Made by a program: the position numbers and the translations under genes
The notes under the pieces: model-generated
What the model was told of the DNA's origin: nothing
Database searches by the model: none
The model's input: only the letters and a program-made list of their open reading frames with translations
NCBI GenBank assembly: GCA_011605715.1
Contig: JAAOZO010000218.1
Location: forward strand, 1 to 6,275
Origin: Nitrososphaerota archaeon
GTDB lineage: Archaea > Thermoproteota > EX4484-205 > JAAOZO01
DNA: 6,275 bases
Direction: 5' to 3'
Shown: positions 1 to 6,200 of the stretch, one piece after another
Numbering within the stretch: the first letter of the stretch is position 1
How the letters are laid out: each line of letters opens with the position of its first letter

Positions 1-1398
1 AAGCTAAAGTCCTACTGGTACATAATGGATGAAAGCGGAGCCCTAATACCAGTAGAAAATTTTGATTTTTCGTTGCATGAGAACTTAAAGAAGTTCATGC
101 AGTATGAAGTTTCAAAGTCGAGAGCAGTCACTCAAATTCCTCCTCACGTTCAACTCATGCAGAGACTTTCCATTGCAAACTACGAAGAAGCTTCAGATGC
201 AGGAAACATGAAGTGGTATCCTAAGGGGAAGCTCATTAAATCGTTAATAGAAGAATACGTTTCCTCAGAAGTTTCAAAGTATGGCGCACTTGAGGTTGAG
301 ACTCCAATAATGTATAGCATAAACCATCCTGCTTTAGAATCTTATTTGAATAGATTTCCAGCTAGGCAGTATATAGTTAAGTCCGGAGATAAAGAGCTCT
401 TCTTAAGGTTCGCAGCATGCTTTGGCCAATTCTTGATGGCTTCGCAGGCAACAATATCTTACAGAAACTTGCCCCTAAAACTTTACGAGTTAACAAAGTA
501 TTCCTTTAGAAGAGAGAAAAGCGGAGAAGTTGTAGGTTTAAGGAGGCTAAGAGCTTTTACTATGCCAGACTGCCATGCCTTTGTAAAGGACATAGAGCAA
601 GCAAAGGAAGAAATGAATGTTAGGTTCAACCTTATACTTAACGTTATAGAAGAGCTTGGTGTTGGCAGAGAGAACGTTGAAATGGCTATACGCTTTACTA
701 AGGACTTTTATGAAGGAAACAAAGACTTCATTGTTTCTTTGGTAAGGAGATTTGGAAAGCCAGTTCTCGTTGAAATGTGGGAGGAAAGATTCTTCTACTT
801 CGTCCTAAAGTATGAATTAAACTTTGTTGATAACTTAGGGAAAGCTTCAGCTCTTTCTACTGATCAAATAGACGTTGAAAATGGAGAAAGGTTTGGAATC
901 ACTTTTGTAGACGAAGATGGAACTAAGAAGCATCCAATAATTCTTCATATGTCCCCAAGTGGTGCAATAGAACGAGTTATCTATGCATTATTGGAAAAGG
1001 CTTACGCTGACCATGAGAGGGGAAAAGTTCCAGAACTTCCCCTTTGGCTTTCTCCAACTCAAGTAAGATTTATACCTTTGTCAAAGGACTTCGTAGCGCA
1101 TACCTTAAGTTTCGTAGAAGCTTTAAGTGAAAGGAAAATTAGAGCTGACGTAGATGATCGAGACGAAACTGTTCAAAAAAGGATAAGAGAAGCGGAAAGA
1201 GAATGGATAAGGTATATTGTTGTAGTAGGCGAAAAGGAGCTAAAATCTGGGAAACTGTCTGTAAGAAATAGGTTAACTGGAAAAATAAGTGAGCTAAGCT
1301 TAGACGAGCTAGCCACTCAAGTACTAGAGGAAACAAAGGGTAAACCCTACAAGCCGCTACCTCTTCCGGTTCTGTTATCTAAGAGACCAATTTTCTAA
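1..1398 (+). CDS. thrS: Threonyl-tRNA synthetase, archaeal type (5' truncated by window edge)
   Basis: Class II synthetase that charges tRNA-Thr with threonine in the cytoplasm. The frame is open from base 1 (the first codons read KLKSYWYI before the Met at 25), so the gene begins outside the window and Met25 is an internal residue. Counting from the first visible codon, there are 465 residues. Motif 1 lies around residues 75-102 (ending VETPIM), motif 2 at about 169-190 (FRREKSGE...RAFTMPD), and motif 3 at about 316-325 (HMSPSGAIER). The three zinc ligands expected of ThrRS are visible as Cys140 (RFAACFGQF), His192 (PDCHAF) and His316 (ILHMS). The C-terminal anticodon-binding domain starts near PLWLSPTQVRFIP, holds DDRDETVQKRIREAE, and ends in the usual LLSKRP tail. 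The archaeal D-aminoacyl-tRNA-deacylase-like editing domain, if present, would lie upstream of the window. No frameshift or missing catalytic residue is seen. Confidence 0.96.
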   Translation, partial: KLKSYWYIMDESGALIPVENFDFSLHENLKKFMQYEVSKSRAVTQIPPHVQLMQRLSIANYEEASDAGNMKWYPKGKLIKSLIEEYVSSEVSKYGALEVETPIMYSINHPALESYLNRFPARQYIVKSGDKELFLRFAACFGQFLMASQATISYRNLPLKLYELTKYSFRREKSGEVVGLRRLRAFTMPDCHAFVKDIEQAKEEMNVRFNLILNVIEELGVGRENVEMAIRFTKDFYEGNKDFIVSLVRRFGKPVLVEMWEERFFYFVLKYELNFVDNLGKASALSTDQIDVENGERFGITFVDEDGTKKHPIILHMSPSGAIERVIYALLEKAYADHERGKVPELPLWLSPTQVRFIPLSKDFVAHTLSFVEALSERKIRADVDDRDETVQKRIREAEREWIRYIVVVGEKELKSGKLSVRNRLTGKISELSLDELATQVLEETKGKPYKPLPLPVLLSKRPIF

Positions 1399-1408
1399 GC
1401 TTAGTAAG

Positions 1409-1425
1409 TTCTTCTTTAGTTTTTA
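1409..1425 (+). terminator. T-rich tract after thrS, possible archaeal terminator
   Basis: A pyrimidine-rich run (ttcttctttagttttta) begins about ten bases after the ThrRS stop codon. Archaeal RNA polymerase often terminates at oligo-T stretches without a hairpin, and no stem is seen here. It sits just upstream of the kinase promoter, which fits a transcript boundary. The call rests on composition and position only. Confidence 0.3.
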
Positions 1426-1441
1426 GGAAAAGTATAAAAAT
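1425..1441 (+). promoter_or_regulatory. Archaeal BRE/TATA promoter of the PfkB kinase gene (leaderless)
   Basis: The purine-rich BRE-like AGGAAAAG (1425-1432) runs into the TATA box GTATAAAAAT (1432-1441). The box centre is about 30 bases before the ATG at 1466. Archaeal transcription usually starts 24-27 bases downstream of the TATA centre, which puts the start within a few bases of the ATG. No Shine-Dalgarno sequence precedes the ATG (ctaatattt), which agrees with a leaderless mRNA. Confidence 0.6.
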
Positions 1442-1465
1442 ACTTCTTATTTTAGACTAATATTT

Positions 1466-2470
1466 ATGCTAAAGGTTCTAACGTCTGGGTTTATGGTGGC
1501 AGACATAATTGCAGCAGACTTACCAAAGATTGCTGACCCCGGACATCTCGTTTTTGCTCCAAAGGGGATTAAGTTAACTATAGGAGGACATGCCTGCAAC
1601 GTTTCCATTGACCTAATTCAACTTGGATTAGAGAAAGGTTCTGTTGGAGCTGCAGGTGCAGTTGGAAAAGATGCTTTTGGAGCATTCATAAGAAGCACAT
1701 TGGAAGAAAAAGGAGTGCTTACGTATCTAACAGAGCTAAACGAAGTTGGAACTACAAAGAACATTGCTTTAGTTGTAAAGGGAGAAGATAGAAGGTTCCA
1801 CGTAGACCTTGGAGCAAGCTGGTACCTTGATCCAGAAGTTGTAGCAAAGAGAGTACTAGAACTAAAACCAAAAGTTGTTTACACTGCTTCTGGAATCTGT
1901 GGAAAGTTTGATGAAAGGTTAAGCGATGTCCTAAAGGCAGCAAAAAAAGTTGGAAGCTTAACTTTTGTTGACATGATCGAGCCATATGGAAAATCGTGGA
2001 ACTATATTGTCGAACACTTAGAGTACGCTGATGCTTTTCATTGTAATGACATTGAATTAAAAAATATATTTAATAAAGACAGTCTTGAAGCCGCTTTAAG
2101 AGCTGCAAATGAAAAAGTTAACGGACTAACGTTTATCACCTTAGGTGGTAAAGGAGCTATGGCTATCTTGAAGAACGGAAGAGGTATAAAGCAAAAAGGA
2201 TTTAACGTTGAGGTTGTTGACCCAACGGGTGCCGGAGACGCTTTCAGTGCTGGAGTAATCTACAGTTTGCTGGAAAGAAAAAGCTTTGAAACAATATCTA
2301 AAGTAACAATTGAAGAATTAAAAGAAATTCTAATGTTTGGACAAGCTGCAGGTGCGGCATGCGTAACTGGTATTGGAACAACAACAAGCGTTACTCGAGA
2401 AAATGTTGCTTCAATTTTAAATTCGCAGGGTAATCAAGTCTTAGACTCTACGAAAGTTTTTGAAGTATAA
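1466..2470 (+). CDS. PfkB/ribokinase-family carbohydrate kinase, substrate unknown
   Basis: Cytoplasmic ATP-dependent sugar (or nucleoside) kinase of 334 residues, a normal length for the family. The N-terminal substrate-side motif is present as IGGHACN (39-45), followed by the first PfkB signature region AGAVGKDAFG (63-72). The NxxE motif that helps bind Mg-ATP is NDIE (194-197). The second signature is DPTGAGDAF (252-260), with Asp258 as the expected catalytic base and GAG as the anion hole. The start at 1466 is supported by the TATA spacing and by MLKVLTSGF aligning with the usual first beta strand. It ends 54 bases before a GH4 glycosidase on the same strand, so a role in sugar breakdown is likely. 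If the neighbour releases glucuronate, 2-keto-3-deoxygluconate is one candidate substrate, but the N-terminal half does not look to me like archaeal KDG kinases. Ribokinase-, inositol- or nucleoside-kinase activity cannot be excluded. Confidence 0.9.
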   Translation: MLKVLTSGFMVADIIAADLPKIADPGHLVFAPKGIKLTIGGHACNVSIDLIQLGLEKGSVGAAGAVGKDAFGAFIRSTLEEKGVLTYLTELNEVGTTKNIALVVKGEDRRFHVDLGASWYLDPEVVAKRVLELKPKVVYTASGICGKFDERLSDVLKAAKKVGSLTFVDMIEPYGKSWNYIVEHLEYADAFHCNDIELKNIFNKDSLEAALRAANEKVNGLTFITLGGKGAMAILKNGRGIKQKGFNVEVVDPTGAGDAFSAGVIYSLLERKSFETISKVTIEELKEILMFGQAAGAACVTGIGTTTSVTRENVASILNSQGNQVLDSTKVFEV

Positions 2471-2480
2471 GCAAAGCCAA

Positions 2481-2498
2481 GGTAAAGCTTAAATAAAT
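2481..2498 (+). promoter_or_regulatory. Archaeal BRE/TATA promoter of the GH4 gene (leaderless)
   Basis: GGTAAAGC (2481-2488) followed by the TATA-like CTTAAATAAAT (2488-2498) is centred about 32 bases before the ATG at 2525. The predicted transcription start is within about six bases of the start codon. No Shine-Dalgarno sequence is visible (tacgaacaacc). The GH4 gene therefore probably has its own near-leaderless transcript in addition to any read-through from the kinase. Confidence 0.55.
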
Positions 2499-2524
2499 AG
2501 ACATTTAGTATAATACGAACAACC

Positions 2525-3892
2525 ATGGTAAAGATAGCTGTAATTGGTGCTGGAAGTTTAGCATGGTCAACTACTCTGGTTCGAGACCTCTGCTTAACTC
2601 CAAGTTTAAAGAACTCAACAATTAGTTTTGTAGATATAAACGAAGAAAGACTAAACTTAATTTATGCTTTTGCAAGACGTTATGCTTCAGAAGTTAAAGC
2701 TGAATTAAACTTTGAAAAGACTACAGATAGAAGAGAAGCAATAAGGGATGCAGACTTCGTTATAAATACTGCGATGGCTGGAGGCCATAGCTACTATGAA
2801 GCGATGCGAGAAGCTTCAGAAAAGTATGGCTACTACAGGGGAATAAACAGCGTAGAGTGGAACATGGTTTCTGACTATCATACGATATGGGGCTACTATC
2901 AGTTTAAGCTTGCTTTAAGCATAGCTAAAGACATAGAAGAGCTAAGTCCAGAAGCTTGGCTTCTTCAGCTAGGTAATCCTGTCTTTGAGCTTACTACTTT
3001 AATAAGCAGAGAAACAAAAACTAAGATTATTGGTTTGTGCCACGGCCACCTAGGTTACCAGGAGATAGCAAGAACTATAGGCCTAGATCCAAAAGAAGTT
3101 GAGTTTGAAGCTATTGGCTTTAACCACGTTATTTGGTTAACTAAGTTTAAGTATAGAGGAAAAGATGCTTATCCTATAATAGACGAATGGATAGAGAACA
3201 AATCTCAAGAGTATTGGAAGAGGTGGCGAGAGGAGCAAGCAAACCCATTCGACATTCAAATGTCTCCCGCAGCTGTAGACATGTACAAAACTTATGGTTT
3301 ATTCCCCGTTGGAGATTCTGTAAGGGGTGGAACTTGGAAGTATCATTGGAACTTAGAAACTAAGAAGAAATGGTTTGGACCTCTTGCCGGTCCAGACTCT
3401 GAGATTGGTTGGGCTATGTATTTAACTTTTCAAAAATTTGGCCTTGGTAACATAGTTTCAGCAATAAATAATCCAAAAGTTCCATTAACAAGCGTAGTTC
3501 CTCCAGAAATAAGCCAAGAGTCCGTAGTTCCAATAATAGAGTCGATAGCCTTTGACAAAGAAGGAACTTACCAGGTTAACATACCAAACAAAGGCGTTAT
3601 AAGTAGTCTACCCGACGACATCGTAGTTGAAGTTCCTGCAAAAGTAGACGGAAAAGGTGTTCATAGGATAAGCGTTGAAAAGCTGCCAAAAAGTGTAGTT
3701 AACTACGTACTTTATCCTAGGATGATGCGTGCAGAGTGGGCCTTAGAAGCATTCTTGGAAGGAGGGAGAGAAAAGCTATTCGAGTGGATAATCGTAGACC
3801 CTAGAACAAAGTCAACTGAGCAGGTAAACCAAGTAATAGATGCAGTACTCTCTGTTCCTGGAAACGAGGAAATGGCAAAGCATTATAATTGA
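2525..3892 (+). CDS. NAD+/Mn2+-dependent GH4 glycosidase, alpha-glucuronidase (Agu4B-like) type
   Basis: Intracellular family 4 glycoside hydrolase of 455 residues with no signal peptide. GH4 enzymes use NAD+ for transient oxidation at C3 and a divalent metal, usually Mn2+, rather than the acid/base pair of other hydrolases. The N-terminal Rossmann motif is IGAGSLAW (7-14), with an acidic residue after the second strand (VDINEERL, Asp37). Asn151-Pro152 (LGNP) is the substrate/metal region. The metal ligands are Cys172 in GLCHGH (170-175) and His201 in GFNH (198-201). The tetrapeptide starting at the metal Cys separates GH4 specificities. From memory, CHG-x marks alpha-glucuronidases, CHEV alpha-glucosidases, CHSV alpha-galactosidases, and CDMP or CN(V/I)P the phospho-glycosidases. 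CHGH here points to alpha-glucuronidase. Other blocks recall Thermotoga TM0752, including MSPAAVDMYKTYG, NLETKKKW and DPRTKS (425-430). The ATG sits just after its own promoter. GH4 is uncommon in archaea, so bacterial origin is possible. The specificity is inferred. Confidence 0.92.
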   Translation: MVKIAVIGAGSLAWSTTLVRDLCLTPSLKNSTISFVDINEERLNLIYAFARRYASEVKAELNFEKTTDRREAIRDADFVINTAMAGGHSYYEAMREASEKYGYYRGINSVEWNMVSDYHTIWGYYQFKLALSIAKDIEELSPEAWLLQLGNPVFELTTLISRETKTKIIGLCHGHLGYQEIARTIGLDPKEVEFEAIGFNHVIWLTKFKYRGKDAYPIIDEWIENKSQEYWKRWREEQANPFDIQMSPAAVDMYKTYGLFPVGDSVRGGTWKYHWNLETKKKWFGPLAGPDSEIGWAMYLTFQKFGLGNIVSAINNPKVPLTSVVPPEISQESVVPIIESIAFDKEGTYQVNIPNKGVISSLPDDIVVEVPAKVDGKGVHRISVEKLPKSVVNYVLYPRMMRAEWALEAFLEGGREKLFEWIIVDPRTKSTEQVNQVIDAVLSVPGNEEMAKHYN

Positions 3893-3920
3893 CGCTCTCT
3901 ACGACTAAAGTTGGACGATC

Positions 3921-3960
3921 CTTGTTTCTATGTTCATTTTTACTTTTCCATTTCATTCCT
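3921..3960 (+). terminator. T/C-rich tract after the GH4 gene, possible terminator
   Basis: About 28 bases after the GH4 stop, forty bases are almost entirely T and C, with several T runs including attttta and actttt. Such tracts act as intrinsic terminators for archaeal RNA polymerase. No hairpin precedes it. Position at the end of the + strand gene block supports the call. Confidence 0.4.
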
Positions 3961-4092
3961 ACCTTAGAAGAATGATGAACCGCTCTCTAATGACTTTCGC
4001 AGAAGCTTAGCTTCGTAAAGCAAGCTCTATATTTGCTACCTTTACTGCATCTTTTTGTCTCTAGCCTACTTCTTCAACTTTTGTTTCATGGC

Positions 4093-4281
4093 TTAGAACA
4101 AATTATCTGCTAACCTAAATGAAGCTTCACTTCCTTCTACTATGAAAATGCTTGTCTTTTCATTAGTAGCTAAGATAACTTTAAGCTTTTTGCTATAAGT
4201 ATTTCTTTTTATGTCCTCCATGGACGAAGTTCTGATCTCATAAGTGTATGTAGTATGCGTTATACTAGAATTTATTATCAA
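4093..4281 (-). CDS. Small hypothetical ORF, doubtful or remnant
   Basis: 62 codons, starting with TTG two codons after an in-frame TAG, with no ribosome binding site (gaaagaa precedes it). I do not recognise it. The translation alternates short beta-like stretches (THTTYTYEIRTSS, KKLKVILATNEKTSIFIVEG) and ends in a helix-like SEASFRLADNLF. That order is loosely reminiscent of small beta-beta-alpha proteins such as the KEOPS subunit Pcc1, but no diagnostic residues support this. After its TAA, the -1 frame continues with protein-like sequence (FVLSHETKVEEVG, then stops), which suggests a fragment of a longer broken gene rather than a complete protein. It lies 53 bases downstream of the permease on the same strand and could be co-transcribed with it. 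Confidence 0.2.
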   Translation of the reverse strand: MIINSSITHTTYTYEIRTSSMEDIKRNTYSKKLKVILATNEKTSIFIVEGSEASFRLADNLF

Positions 4282-4334
4282 TTCTTTCTAGAACTAAAAC
4301 CTTAGGCTTTCTTGTCAAGTTATAGGTAAGCTTC

Positions 4335-5204
4335 TTATTTTGACTGTAGAAGTATGATACTTCCAGTAAGCATAATAAACGCAGCCAACATTTTTTTCAA
4401 GTATTCTTTCTCATTAAAAAATATGAATCCAAATATTGCAATGAGCAGAGGTCTCGTCATTTGTATAGGAACTACAAGGCTTGGGCTTGAGAGTTGAAGA
4501 GCCTGAGATATGCTAACTGTACCTACTATGAGAAGTATAGATATTAAAGCAACATAAAAATTTGCAATTTTTAATCCTGTCTTTTTCTTATTTCTTAAGT
4601 ACAGCGGAAGATATATCAAGCACTCTCCGAGCATTAAGAAAAATGCATAGTCGTAAGGTTTAATGGATTTCAGAGCCATCTTATCTGCTATAGATGATAG
4701 AGCATAAACTGCTGCCATTAGAGTTATGTACAATGGAGTCTTCGATTTTTCTATCGTTATAATGAGTTTCTTAACATCTACTTTTAAGGTTATCAGAAAA
4801 GCTCCGAGCGTTATTAAGGTTGCGCCTGTAACAACGTTTGTGCTAATTCCTTCACTGAAGAATACAACGCTAAATAAGACCGCAAATAATGGACGTATAC
4901 TGTCTAGTGGACCAACTACGGATAACTCACCAGTTTCCAAAACTTTTATGTAAATGTAAACTCCAATAGAGTTTAATGTTATAGAGATGAATAGGTAACG
5001 TAATGCGTACATATTTATAGAGAACTCACTCGCACTCATATAATGAACTATAAACACTGCGGCATAGATGGCGCTTGAAAGAAGAGATGTTGAAAAAGCT
5101 AAGCTCACCGCATCTATTTTAAGTTTGTTAGTTACGACTTTTATCATTAAAGCTATCAAACTGGTAGAAATCACATTTATGATCGTGAAGAAGAGCCAGT
5201 CCAT
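4335..5204 (-). CDS. DMT-superfamily (EamA-type) membrane permease
   Basis: Integral membrane protein of 289 residues, the usual size for ten-helix drug/metabolite transporters. Approximate hydrophobic helices are at 4-23, 33-55, 66-88, 95-116, 122-140, 157-174, 184-203, 213-233, 241-263 and 270-287. The two EamA halves show the internal duplication: VVGPLDSIRPLFAVLFSVVF (96-115) in the first half corresponds to VVPIQMTRPLLIAIFGFIFF (244-263) in the second. Each is followed by an acidic residue (SEG, NEK) and a final helix. Such proteins move small metabolites such as amino acids, sugars or nucleotide precursors, and the substrate cannot be told here. ATG at 5204 is the only reasonable start: an in-frame TGA lies three codons upstream and a good ribosome binding site precedes it. 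It starts seven bases after the ancestral stop of the methyltransferase pseudogene, so it was its operon partner. It is intact, with no sign of decay. Confidence 0.88.
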   Translation of the reverse strand: MDWLFFTIINVISTSLIALMIKVVTNKLKIDAVSLAFSTSLLSSAIYAAVFIVHYMSASEFSINMYALRYLFISITLNSIGVYIYIKVLETGELSVVGPLDSIRPLFAVLFSVVFFSEGISTNVVTGATLITLGAFLITLKVDVKKLIITIEKSKTPLYITLMAAVYALSSIADKMALKSIKPYDYAFFLMLGECLIYLPLYLRNKKKTGLKIANFYVALISILLIVGTVSISQALQLSSPSLVVPIQMTRPLLIAIFGFIFFNEKEYLKKMLAAFIMLTGSIILLQSK

Positions 5205-5210
5205 GCAAAT

Positions 5211-5217
5211 TCACCCT
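5211..5217 (-). promoter_or_regulatory. Shine-Dalgarno site of the permease, overlapping the methyltransferase stop
   Basis: The minus strand reads AGGGTGA six bases before the permease ATG, complementary to the archaeal 16S anti-SD (GGTGA core). The TGA inside it is also the ancestral stop of the upstream methyltransferase frame. This is the layout of an internal operon gene translated from a leadered message, unlike the leaderless + strand genes. Confidence 0.6.
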
Positions 5218-6060
5218 GTTTTTCTTAAATTCAATCCTATCGCTAAAAGATAGCCTCCTCTAATATTTAAGGGTTTTATAGATCTAAGAGGTTTTTCGAG
5301 ATGACTTAAACTATTAGTAAGATGCTACATAGCAATTTATACTCTTCTCGCAAAATTCTAGGCATTGGTATAATTGGCACTCCTATGATCTTCTTTACAA
5401 CCAATCCTTGTGATTGAAGACAAAGCCTAAGCTCATCGTATGTGAAGAGATGTTGGTAGAGTTTAAGTCGCTTGTTTTCAAACTCGAAATCCCACTTTCT
5501 CTCTCATGATTATCGTGCATTCTTGAACTTTTAAATAGCTTTACACTATCCCAAAAAGACTTGCTTCCTCCCCTAAGATAGTTACTTACTCCTACTATCG
5601 TTTTTCCTCCAAATTTCGTAACCCTTGTAATTTCTGCTAAAGCTTTTTTGTGATCAGGTAAATGGTTTAAGACCCCAAACAATGAAATAACATTTAAAAA
5701 CATTGAATTTCTAAATGGTAAGTTTGCAGCATCTGCTATCACTATATCTATATTTTTACTAACTATTTCTTGGCTTTTTATTTTATTTTTTCCAGCTGCT
5801 ATCATTCCTTTAGATATGTCTAAGCCTACAATTTTATGACCTTTCTTAGCTAAATAAATCGTCCAATGTAGCGTGCCGCAACCAGCATCAAGCGTGAGTC
5901 CACCAGGAGTCACTTCATTGTCTAGGATTTCAGCTATTATTTTCTGCCCATAGTGGTAGTAAGGTGACGCAGTATCCTCATAATAAAATTTGGCGTAATA
6001 AGCGCCCAAAGCATCATAAAATTCTTTTACTTGTTTTTTTGGTTTTCTTCTACTGGCAAA
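5211..6060 (-). pseudogene. SAM-dependent methyltransferase pseudogene (two frameshifts, 5' end cut by an IS)
   Basis: Class I Rossmann-fold methyltransferase (Methyltransf_11/25 type), target unknown. Counting from the TTG at 6009, motif I is LDAGCG (40-45), the acidic residue binding the SAM ribose is Asp64 (GLDIS), motif III is ADAANLPF (92-99), and FGVLNHLPDHKKALAEI covers motif IV. The coding frame continues upstream of TTG6009 with plausible N-terminal sequence (KKQVKEFYDAL) to about 6060, with no ATG/GTG/TTG before a stop in the adjoining insertion sequence, so the true start is lost. Downstream the frame breaks twice. After HERE (to 5497) the protein continues in the -1 frame as KWDFEFENKRLKLYQHLF...GLVVKKIIGVP. 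After LLCSIL (to 5318) it shifts -1 again to TNSLSHLEKPLRSIKPLN then IRGGYLLAIG, stopping at TGA 5213-5211. Joined, about 283 residues are coded, a normal family length. As it stands, the first frame would end in an unrelated tail at 5395. Probably inactive. Confidence 0.8.
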
Positions 6061-6082
6061 TGCTCTGTTAACTTAAGGTTTT

Positions 6083-6200
6083 TCTAGGCCAAGGATTACC
6101 TTTTTCTTATGTTCAAAGTATTCGAACTAAACTTCAAGAGGCAGAGAACCAACCTTTCTTTAGTTCTCTACGCTCTTTACTTGGTAACCCTTGGCCTAAG
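6083..6200. repeat. Inverted repeats enclosing the transposase start codon
   Basis: TAGGCCAAGGATTACC (6085-6100) is complementary to GGTAACCCTTGGCCTA (6183-6198) at 15 of 16 positions. Nested inside are AGAGAAC (6143-6149) against GTTCTCT (6163-6169), perfect, and AAGAG (6136-6140) against CTCTT (6173-6177). The ATG at 6109 lies in the asymmetric internal loop. The arms lie inside the element, partly in the coding sequence. Confidence 0.6.

Larger units (their letters stand above)
3893..4334. other. Convergent intergenic region, possibly containing a decayed gene
   Basis: The 442 bases between the 3' ends of the GH4 gene and the permease gene hold no confident gene. What can be seen is a T-rich tract after GH4, a short palindrome gaagcTTAgcttc (4002-4014), a 9-base direct repeat CGCTCTCTA (3893-3901 and 3981-3989), and a TTG-initiated ORF on the minus strand (4093-4281). 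Beyond that ORF, a different minus-strand frame reads protein-like stretches such as HETKVEEVG, DAVKVANIELALRS and AKVIRERFIILLR separated by stops (about 3960-4092). I found no tRNA and no convincing box C/D RNA. Confidence 0.5.

Noticed and set aside
25..27. ATG at 25 as the start of a stand-alone catalytic ThrRS.
   Set aside because: The frame is open and synthetase-like from base 1, with no promoter or ribosome binding site before the ATG, so it is internal.
1139..1336. Minus-strand ORF opposite thrS, and similar antisense ORFs at 1752-1985, 4726-4953 and 5068-5253.
   Set aside because: They are shadows of real genes in other frames, with no ribosome binding site, promoter or recognisable domain.
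3972..4015. Box C/D guide RNA, suggested by ATGATGA at 3972-3978.
   Set aside because: No CTGA box D at a suitable distance and no clear D'/C' pair.
5253..5260. Strong GAGGAGG Shine-Dalgarno on the minus strand.
   Set aside because: No start codon follows at a workable distance. In the repaired methyltransferase frame these bases encode RGG, so it is coding sequence.
5461..5467. C TTA AAC on the minus strand as a programmed -1 ribosomal frameshift site in the methyltransferase.
   Set aside because: It lacks the three identical leading bases of a slippery heptamer. The protein-like -1 frame also begins upstream of it, at KWDFEF near 5497, so the shift occurred in the GA/A run at 5495-5505. 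A second shift at about 5318 also argues for decay rather than recoding.
5395..6009. An intact 204-codon methyltransferase starting at TTG 6009.
   Set aside because: Family-like sequence continues upstream of the TTG and in other frames downstream, while the last 33 codons of this ORF have no family character.
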